From contig NC_058162.1 in NCBI RefSeq assembly GCF_020080835.1, forward strand, positions 4,913,323 to 4,977,322: 64,000 nucleotides of DNA, read 5' to 3'. Source of the DNA: Cotesia glomerata (lineage: Eukaryota; Arthropoda; Insecta; Hymenoptera; Braconidae). A program made the position numbers and the translations under genes. Below, piece after piece: positions 50,674-59,077 of this stretch (position 1 is the first letter of the stretch; the number at the start of each line of letters is the position of its first letter). A model generated the notes under the pieces. The model made no database searches. It was not told where the DNA came from and saw only the letters and a list, made by a program, of their open reading frames with translations.

Positions 50674-52005
50674 TCTATATAAATAAAAATAAAATGCCGC
50701 ATGTATGTCCACGCATCACTTGAGAACGGCTGGACCGATTGGGCTAATTTTTTTTTTGTTGTCTTCAGAATTTTCAGGAGAAGGTTTGTATGTCATAATA
50801 ATTTTCAAAAAATCCTCCCCCAAAGGGAATTGCGGGGGCGTTAACAATGAATAATTCCCGTTTTTAAACTATGGATCCTATAGACCCCAAATTTGGTAGG
50901 AATCTTCTGTAAGGGATATAGAAATAATCTATGGACGAATTTCACGATAGCTCACTCCACAGGGGGTTGCGGGGCAGATATTAACAATGAAAATTTTTAA
51001 TTTTCAAATTATAGATCCCACAGATGGCAAATTTAGTTGGAGTCTTCCATATGTGGTGCGGAAATATTTTAAGAACGGATTTTACAGCAACCCACCCTAA
51101 TAAAGATTGCGGGGGTGGCTGTTAGAATGTTAAATTTCTATCTCCAAACTGTAACTTTCTACAGACTCTAAATTTGGTAGGAATCTTCGTGTATAGTTTT
51201 AAGTTCAGCTAAGAATGGATTTTATCAAATTCTAACCCCAAAAAGGATTGCGGGGACGTCAGCAATGAAAAACTATCATTTCCAAACAATAGTTTTTATA
51301 GACTCGAAGTTTTGTAAGAATCTTTTATTTATAATGTAGAAATCATCTCGAATAGAATCTTATGAAATTCCTCCCTCACATAAGAGTGCGGAGGTATTAA
51401 TTGTCAAAAAATTCATATTCTTCAAATATCAGTTCCTACAGATATAAAATTTGATAAAATCTCAAGAGAAACAGGAAATTTTGGAAGTTCAGGGAAGTTT
51501 AAACGGTGAAAAACATAAATAATAAACAACAGAAAATACTAAAAACGACAATTTAGTTTTCCAATACACAATGTTCTGAGCTGAGTAATGAGGTCCGATC
51601 TCTTTGGGTCCGTTCCTAGCTGTGAAGTGAGGTCCGATCTTTTTGGTCTGTTTTGTTTTCAGAAATACAAAAGTGTCAGTTAGTTGTTAAAAGAAATAAA
51701 TTAATTTCAAGCCAATGAATAAAATCTATCATCAGATTGTCAGTGCGCAAGAAATTTTTTATTGTTTTTGTTTCAAAATGCCAAGGAGAAGACGACCTGA
51801 CGACTGTTCGTGAGTCGGAAAACCACCATCTTTATATATTTACGCACTGCAAGAAAAGATAAAAAATGTAGTCCATCGGAAAGCTTTAAAATTAATTAAG
51901 TGTATAAATATGTTGCATTTAATGTAAATAAAAATTTTGTATCAAGTTTTGACTATACTTTTCACAAATATATGTAGATGATACGAAGTTCACCGGGTCG
52001 TCTAG
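50674..52005 (+). mobile_element. H2-type Helitron, 1.3 kb, with empty site in unit B
   Basis: Starts TCTATATAAATAAAAATAAA after A and ends GGGTCGTCTAG before T. The unit B equivalent joins AGTATA directly to TTTTCTATAAA (62921|62922), an exact empty site. The interior is about five degenerate ~140-base repeats, each with a GATTGCGGGGG core and AAATTTGGTAGGAATCTT. No Rep/helicase ORF: non-autonomous. It inserted after the duplication, or was absent from the copied allele. Confidence 0.9.
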
Positions 52006-52198
52006 TTTTCTATAAATATTATTTCAAAGTAAATAATAGATATGCGCGTTAACAAATAAAAAAATGATTTTATTCTACGATTTTAAGCTTCACTCTCTTG
52101 TAAGGAGAAAATTCAGCGGTTGTGTGCCCTCTGTCGGCAATTTTCATTGCTAATTTTGGTCAAAAAATTATTCTTGCGGTAATTGGAAAAAATAGACC

Positions 52199-52948
52199 TG
52201 TTTCATCTTCAAGCTTTTCAACTTTGGATTTCAATTCTTTTATTGTTTTTGAATTTTTAGTTAAATCCGAGGTTAATTTGTCTACTTGGTCTTTTGTCTC
52301 AGATTGTTTACCATGCAAATCATCAAGACGCTTATTTATATTATCAAACTTTGTAGATAATTCATTGAGTTTCTTTGTAATATTAGGTATTTCAGAAAGC
52401 GACTGAGAATGAGTAGACAAGGTTTTCATCAAAAGTGTTAATTTTTCATCTGTTGATTTATTAAACCAACCATCCGGTAATTCATTTTGCGACACGTTAT
52501 TTATTGCTTCAGGATTTGGTATTGTTTGTTTTGCTGATTCAGACATTGTAAGTGTAGATGAAGTTGGAGAATCAAATACTGAGTCAATAGCAAGTGATAG
52601 TAAAAATGCTGGTGAAGTAGGAGAGGATGCACTTGGCTTTTGATTTGTTTTTGAGACTAACGCTGGAGAATTTTCTGATGACTTTGCTGATTTAAAGCTT
52701 GAAGTTGAAGAGTTATTTGAATTCACAGGTTTAAGAGAGGCAAGACGATTGTTTTTTATCTGTGAATTTGAGTCAAGCCGTTTCAATAAGTATCCAAACT
52801 TATCTCTACAACAACAATCTGATAGTAGTTTGTTTTTGATGAAATCACGCAAACAACTTGGGTGAAATGATTTTCCGCATATATCACAGGTAAATGAAGT
52901 TCTTACACTGTTCTTACATTTAAAGCACTGATCAGAAAGTACTGACAT
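52199..52948 (-). pseudogene. LINE ORF1-like protein: zinc finger plus coiled coil, truncated
   Basis: From ATG at 52948 about 250 codons read without interruption to the element edge; the frame then runs into flank and stops at 52160. Residues 8-47 form a PHD-like zinc finger (CFKCK, CDICGKSFHPSC and a late CCC). A Ser/Pro-rich linker spans about 70-160, and a Lys/Glu/Leu coiled coil with LDDLHGKQ and IKELKSKVEKLEDE ends the readable part. PHD-finger/coiled-coil proteins of this kind are ORF1 products of insect CR1/jockey-like LINEs. Unit B lacks the element. The 3' portion (endonuclease, RT) is missing, which is odd because LINE copies usually lose the 5' end. A host gene fragment is the alternative. 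Confidence 0.6.
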
Positions 52949-53430
52949 AACAATTTGACAGTTTAAAACGAAACACTCACTTCAGTAGGAAAGTTTTGCT
53001 TGTTTATGTAACTGTTGACATAATGATGACTTGTAGTTTGTTTACAATTTAGTGTAAGGCTGATTTGACAGCTACACTGGTGAGAAATTAATATGTGACA
53101 CTCACACTATTTAGTCACTAATACAGTAATGTATAGCATGAAATTATAGTTTACACAGAATATCAACATCAACTGTTGACTATGGACAAAATGGTAAAAC
53201 ATAACCTCATATCACTCACAACAATTTTCACAATGTAAGAAATGCAGATATATTAATTATTCAATGATAGAAGGTCTTGATTAATATCTCTAATTATATA
53301 GTAATTTTTTATACACAAGATAATATTTAATGCACTTTAGCTACTTACATTATTATGAGGTTCTAAATAAAAATTCAGAGAGCACTAGATTTAACGTGTT
53401 ACTATTAGTACTGTATACTTGGATATTCAT
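52949..53430 (-). mobile_element. Probable 5' leader of the LINE fragment
   Basis: Sequence between the ORF1 start and about 53423, where identity with unit B (63160 onward) resumes. No coding potential. With 52199-52948 it makes a ~1.2-kb segment absent from unit B. Confidence 0.5.
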
Positions 53431-53604
53431 TAAAATTATTATAAAATAAAAATTATAATAATCATAATTGTATCACACCCACAATTTTCCTGAAAAACAA
53501 GCACCCCCAGAAAGATCGCTCCATTTTTTGTTACAAAAAAAAAATATCATTATTACCATAATTCTGATTTTGTAATAATTTTAATGAAATAATATGAAAA
53601 TTTT
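53431..53604. other. End of unit A, shared with the end of unit B
   Basis: Matches 63160-63329 at high identity, including the ACAAGCACCCCCAGAA patch. Leads directly into the next duplicate unit. Confidence 0.7.
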
Positions 53605-53900
53605 TATTTGTTATAAATATTGTTGTGTTTATCAAACTATCAATTGGTAATCATAATGATAATTATATTAAAAAAAGATTGTCAATGTACTTGTTTAAAT
53701 TTGACGACTTTTTAGACATTATTGAGAGCTTGATAAAAAACAAATGATTGTTTAAATTGATTAACATTATCTTTTCCAATTACCCGTGATCTTGATCATA
53801 TTGATATTTATTAATTTATTTTTTAGATATTTGTATTGAGTTTTTGATTTTACATGAAAATTGTTAATTGTTTATTTGTTTATAAATACATAGGTGCCTG

Positions 53901-54173
53901 TACTGATAGAAGGATTTTTTGTATTAAAAAATATTTGTTTATAGTTAACAAATCATTTGTTAGAGACTACTTTTTAATATTAATAAACAAATATTTCTTA
54001 GTATTTAAAATGATTTGTTTGTATTCAATAAATCTGATATTGATTTATTAAATATTAATAAATATTTTTAAATACTAAAAAATATTTGTTAATGACTAAA
54101 AAGTGGTTTCTAATAAATGATTTGTTAAATATTAACAAATATTATTAACTATAAACAAATCCTTTTATCAGTG
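53901..54173. mobile_element. M1 MITE, unit B copy
   Basis: Orthologous to 44108-44381; the first base pair of the terminus is mutated (TACTGATAG). Confidence 0.85.
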
Positions 54174-54323
54174 TGATGATGTCAGAATAGAACTGACGAA
54201 ACGTCGCATGTTAAAATAAATTAAACATAACATTATTTTGGTCGACAACATCCTGATTTAAATTAATTATAGAAAAATTTTAATTACAATATTTTATTAA
54301 CTCATTCGTTTTTTATTTTAAAG

Positions 54324-54814
54324 GGATTGAAGCGATTCCAAATTACAAATGTGATACGAATGAATATTACAATTATAAAGACGGTGGTGATACAACATGT
54401 CAAGATCCCGATGACTCGAGTTTTGACGTAAGTAAAAATACTAATGGATGTCATTGTCGTCCTGGTTTCGTAAGAAACGAACACTATCAGTGTGTAAAAC
54501 TCGAAGAATGTCCAGAAGTAACTAACGAGCCTACAAGTAATGCCGAGGATTCTTACAATATCGATCCGAATAATCCACAAATAACGAAACTGCTGAGAGA
54601 AGTTTTTGGAACGCTTAATGATTGGTACGCTGAAAAGAACCAGGATCAAGTTGACGACGAGTACCCCACACTAAAAAAAGACACCCAGAAAGTCCTTAGC
54701 GAGCCCAGGGACTCTGGGTATGTGAATCACCACACCGATCTTGACCTCGATGACCCAGAAACTCAAAGAATTCTTCAGCAAATCTTCGGGCCGAATAATT
54801 TTAATACTCATTAA
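54324..54814 (+). CDS. TIL-like body exon (gene 1, unit B), no first exon of its own
   Basis: The acceptor AAAG and 491-base frame are intact, encoding a protein colinear with gene 1 from IEAIP to the C-terminal NNFNTH. All six cysteines are kept. Compared with unit A it has eight base changes, every one a replacement (A/T, G/D, L/R, L/P, T/I, M/T, S/W, P/L) and none synonymous. The duplicated unit starts inside the gene 1 intron, so the signal-peptide exon at 43290 was not copied. Expression would need splicing from an upstream phase-1 first exon (43290, 45876 or 46156); otherwise this is a recent orphan exon. GTAAGT at the DVS codons is conserved. Confidence 0.6.
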
Positions 54815-55198
54815 TACACCTCCTCAGGGCTCTGATGAAATAAATTATAGAATTGAGCTTGATACTTCTCACAATTAATTTTATTTTATCTAAATAAATG
54901 TAAGATAATGAATACGTATCAATTATCGTTGAAAAATTGTATGATTTATTTCTTTAATTAAAGTTGTTGCTCAATATTAAATAAAACTTCTACGCACTAA
55001 ATTAATGAGTAATCGTTCATAAAACTTATTTAATAATGTTTAAAAAATTATTTCTGAAAAAACTCTTTTAGTAGATTTCATAGAAATCTAACTATTGCAT
55101 TAATCCTCATGACGGAACTTTTGAAAAATTTTGCTATCTTCCGACTCAGCTCGTTAATCGGATTCAGAAAATGCATATGGTTCATAAGTTTATATTAT

Positions 55199-55264
<66 letters not shown>

Positions 55265-55287
55265 CGCGACTTGTCAGAACGATAGTG

Positions 55288-55562
55288 CACGGAAAAAAGA
55301 AAACTCGAAAAATTACAGTATATAATGCAACGTGGCGCTTCGTGATGAGAACTGGAAAAATTACAGTTTCAAATGTAATTATTACTGATTTTATAAAAAT
55401 TACATTATAAAATGTAATACTTGCATTGAAAGCTCTGAATAATAAATTAAGAAATTGAATTTAGAAAAATGCTATTTCAAACTGTAATTTTTCTAGTTTT
55501 GATTACGACGGGACCGATTTTAAATTTTATACTGTAATTTTTCGAGTTTTCTTTTTTCCGTG
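55288..55562. mobile_element. M2 MITE, unit B copy
   Basis: Orthologous to 45483-45757. The preceding (AT)n run (55207-55262) is longer than in unit A. Confidence 0.75.
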
Positions 55563-55680
55563 TAATGTTCTACCAAAACCAAACATGCGTTACCATCTAT
55601 CTTATTGCGTTATACCTATATAAATTGACGTCTGTATTTTTTTATAGTTTATAATTATCAAACAATAATCAATATTAATC

Positions 55681-55753
55681 ATGACTATGATTAGTTCGGT
55701 TCTTCTACTTGTGTTATGTTACAATAATAACGTTCTTTCCCATACATGTGTTG
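55681..55753 (+). CDS. Candidate alternative first exon, unit B copy
   Basis: Identical to 45876-45948, with the same TATATAAA upstream and GTATGC donor. It could splice in phase 1 to the exon at 58454 across the LINE insertion. Identity alone may only reflect recent duplication. Confidence 0.4.
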
Positions 55754-55906
55754 GTATGCTCGTCAAAATTAAAAGACGTCAGCTAATTAGATATCTCTAG
55801 TAATCTATTTTAAGTACACAAGAATTGTAATAAATTTTTAAAAATTTTTTACAGATAACGTAAGTTAGTCATTCGACAGCGTAATCATTATATTATTATT
55901 ATGATT

Positions 55907-57080
55907 TTTTATTTATTTCCTTATTATAGACCCAACAGCTTACGCCATTGACAGGGTCACTTACATATACAAAATAATCGGTGTCCTTATAAATATGATA
56001 AACTTAAAGCTCAAAATAATGACATTGTACGGTGCAACTTACATGGTTATATATAAAAAAAAGTGAGAAAAGTAGATGATTAATTAGTATAATGTTATAA
56101 TGAAATAAAGAGTTACTGAAACCTGGTAAAGTCTAAATTTTAATATTATAGACTTGCTATTCCCTCATAGAAGTAAGAATAGATGCCAAAGCACCGATCG
56201 TAATGGGTTGATTGAATCCAAAGAGATCAAGTGCTCTATCAGTATTATTAGCTAATAAGTTGCATATCAATGCCAATCTGAGCACCGGCGCTGACCTTTC
56301 AAAAGACGATCGAGCAGTACGCGTGTAAAAAAGTTGATAGGATCTAGAGTTCCTGGGAGGAATATAGAAAGGTAGTTGTTCAAGAATTCTAGGGCAGTCA
56401 ATATGTCCACGTATTAAATTTTTTACGAACATAAAGGCAACGCAAATTCTCCTCTCCTCCAGTGAAAGCAAACCTGAGTCTATACATAGCTCGTAATAGT
56501 TCACACCAGTCACTGGGTAAACACCGTGTTCTTTAAAACTTAAATACTTGAGAAATTTACGCTGTATTTTCTCAATATTTATGATATGCTTTTTATAGGT
56601 AGGAGACCAGATAACAGAAGCATATTCAAGTTTAGGGCGAACCAGTGACATATACAGTACTTTAATTGCATGCAGGTTTGTGAAATTTTTTCTGCTCCTA
56701 ATCACAAAGCCAAGAGTTCTGAGTGCTGCAGAGGTTATGCTCGAATAGTGTTCCAAAAAGGTTAACCGTGAGTCATAAATGACACCCAGATCCCTGCATA
56801 TAGTGACACGCTCTAGAACGATACCATTGATCTTGTAGTCAAAAACGATAGTCGACCGAGTACGACAAAAGGACATGATTTTGCACTTAACTTCATTAAG
56901 TGGAAGCTTATTCTCATTACACCAAAGTGCTAAAGCGTCAAGATTTCTCTGCAAAAAAAGACAGTCGGCCACAGACTTAATTTGTAGATAATATTTACTA
57001 TCATCAGCAAACATTTCAAAGAAACAGGAGATGATATCAGCTAGTGGGTTAATGAAAATAATGAATAGAAGCGGTCCAAG
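55907..57080 (-). mobile_element. 5'-truncated LINE inserted beside the gene 2B promoter
   Basis: Present only in unit B. Comparison with the empty site at 46095-46105 suggests a GATT-type target duplication. The A-rich 3' tail reads as a T/A-rich start at about 55905-55920. The 5' end cuts into the RT domain. It ends 12 bases before the TATATAAT box of the broken gene 2. Confidence 0.8.
56157..57080 (-). CDS. Reverse transcriptase fragment of a jockey/CR1-like LINE
   Basis: About 307 codons remain open to the TAG/TAA at 56157; the extra N-terminal residues of the open frame (to 57107) are host flank. It starts at LGPLLFIIFINPLADI, the palm motif preceding the active site, followed by FADDSKYY, the F/YADD catalytic motif. 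Next come LPLNEVKCKIM, LGVIYDSRLTF, VRPKLEYASVIWSP, IQRKFLKYL and SLEERR, all in the order usual for insect non-LTR RTs. The fingers, endonuclease and ORF1 are missing, so it cannot move itself. An undamaged frame implies a recent insertion. Confidence 0.85.
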   Translation of the reverse strand, partial: LGPLLFIIFINPLADIISCFFEMFADDSKYYLQIKSVADCLFLQRNLDALALWCNENKLPLNEVKCKIMSFCRTRSTIVFDYKINGIVLERVTICRDLGVIYDSRLTFLEHYSSITSAALRTLGFVIRSRKNFTNLHAIKVLYMSLVRPKLEYASVIWSPTYKKHIINIEKIQRKFLKYLSFKEHGVYPVTGVNYYELCIDSGLLSLEERRICVAFMFVKNLIRGHIDCPRILEQLPFYIPPRNSRSYQLFYTRTARSSFERSAPVLRLALICNLLANNTDRALDLFGFNQPITIGALASILTSMRE

Positions 57081-57137
57081 ATTATTGAAACCTATATAAT
57101 GAAACAATAATCCCAGTATGCTTTAGTAATATTAAAA

Positions 57138-58859
57138 ATTTTGTCTTCAAATGATGAAATTATTTTTCTCACTGCGGTATTTTGTTTCTCATGTAAGTAC
57201 TTACATAGTGATTTTTGATCTTTAATTTGGAAAAAACTATTTTACTTTATGTATGAAAATTTTTTAATTTTCCTATGAGTACTAATTTATTTTTTAAATC
57301 AAATTTTTAGAAGTTTTTAAATTAAAAAAATCTTTTTTCTGTTTAATTTTATAGAGAAGTTTCGTATTTTAAAATAAATTTAAAGGTAATAAATAAATTC
57401 AAGGGCGAAATTTTTTTTTAAATTTGAAAATTAAATTTTTAAACGCTATTTTATTGAAATCATATATTGAAAAATTGCTGGAGCTGTAATTTAATCTTTT
57501 TTGTTATTTTAAAGGTTTATCCGTTCTGTGCGTATGTCACAAATATACTGCAATTATTTTTTGATTTCACATCAATATAAAAAGAGTGTCAAGTAAAAAA
57601 CTTTTGGATCTTATGCCGGATTAGTCCTAATTAGTCCTAATTATCGTAGACCCTCCATTTTGTAAAATAAAAAAAATTATGTTTAAATTCTTCAAAATTT
57701 CACGGAAAAAAGAAAAATCGAAAAATTACATTATTTATTTATTTATTTTATTTATTATTTATTTATTTTATTTATTCATTTAGAAAATTACATTATAAAT
57801 AGTAATAAGTGTCTCGTCGTATTTAAAACTAGAAAAATTACAGTTCGAAGTAACATTTTTCTAAATTAAAACTTTGAATGTTAATTTTAAGAGCATTCAA
57901 TGTAATATTTAAATTTTACACTGTAATTCTTACAAAATCTGTAATAGTTGTAATCTAAATATATGTAATTTTTCCAATTTTTTACACGAAGCGCCACATT
58001 ATATTATATAATGTAATTTTTTTATGTTTCTTTTTTCCGTGTATATGATTATTTTATCATTTCGACGTTCTAATTAGCAAATTATCTAACTCTATTTTAG
58101 AAAATCTTCCATTTGTATGAAAAATCAATTAGTTCAAAATTTATTATCACTTTAAAAAACAATTTAATATCTATATCGAGGTATAATATTTTGGTTTGGA
58201 TCATTAAAATAATTTATATTTAGACTATTGCTATATTAAAATATTAAAAAATCATCCTGTCAAAAATAGGGAGTTAGACCAATTGCTGATTAGACCGTTG
58301 ATTTGTAAAAATACTTATAAAAATGACTTGGTTAAATCCGTCTAAAAATGGATTTGACTCTTGAAAGTGTACTTGAAATAAATAAACAGAGTCACTAATA
58401 ATTACAACAATTTAAGAGATTTAAAAAAATTATTTAAAACAATATTCTTAAAGGGATCGAAGCAATACCAACCGGAAATGTCGATAAATACTACTTAAAC
58501 TCAAACTTCAGAAAAATAGCTCCATACGATTGCCCTGCAAATTCATCTTTTACAAAAATGCTACCAGCTTGTGTACCTTCTTGCAACGATCCAGATCTTA
58601 TTGTGTGTTATAGAGTAAGAAATTTTCATTTTTAACTTAATAAAATAAAATCAATTAATGGTTCACTAACATTTTTTTTGCATTCCAGGACAATTTTAGC
58701 CACTGCATCTGCATTGAAGGCTACGTCAAAAACGCAACTGACGATTGCATAAGAATCGAAGACTGTCCCAATATCAAGCTAAAGTCTGCAGAAGCATTCG
58801 AGTACTATATCTTGTGTATAGTCTCAAAATTATGTCCTATTCTACTATGCCAATTATGA
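57138..58859 (+). pseudogene. Broken TIL gene 2, unit B
   Basis: Exons correspond to 57138-57192, 58454-58614 and from 58689. The start codon of exon 1 is changed (ATG to ATT). Splice sites and frames are kept, and all eight cysteines remain. After 58798 homology to gene 2 stops within the acidic tail and the frame runs 20 further codons in repeat DNA (hydrophobic, with three extra cysteines) to TGA at 58857-58859. Exon 2 differs from unit A at 19 of 161 bases (15 codons replaced, one purely synonymous), and the shared part of exon 3 at three bases (two replacements), against about 2% in introns. A LINE sits 12 bases upstream of its TATA box. Either a pseudogene, or rescued by the first exon at 55681. 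Confidence 0.75.
57701..58041. mobile_element. M2 MITE in broken gene 2 intron
   Basis: Orthologous to 46714-47030 with an expanded ATTT microsatellite near its left end. Confidence 0.7.
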
Positions 58860-59077
58860 AATTTGCTGTTGCACTAGTGTTTTTTTTTTCAACTTCCCGC
58901 TAAGAAAATTGAAAATTATTTTTTTTTTTTTTTTGTATATAATCCGAGTAGTTTTTTTCTATTCATTATAAAATCTACTTGCATTTCGGTTGCCGAATGG
59001 CCTTTTTCTAATAAAGTCTGATAGTTTTGAGTTAGACTTATCCTTGGAATATCACCGTCGAGGTAAAATATTTCAAA
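58799..59077. other. Deletion junction and old repeat
   Basis: Matches 50217-50490 of unit A. The junction at 58796-58798 shares ATT with both parental sequences (47799 side and 50214 side), typical of microhomology-mediated deletion of about 2.4 kb. Confidence 0.75.

Larger units (their letters stand above)
43812..53604 (+). repeat. Tandem segmental duplication, unit A
   Basis: Sequence from TATTTGTTATAAATATTG in the gene 1 intron onward recurs at 53605 and 63330, so the repeat period is 9,793 then 9,725 bases. Unit A includes gene 1 exon 2, the extra signal exon, gene 2, a Helitron 3' end, a SINE, a 1.3-kb Helitron and a LINE ORF1 fragment. Sampled intron and 3' sequence is about 97-98% identical to unit B, indicating recent duplication. 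Confidence 0.85.
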
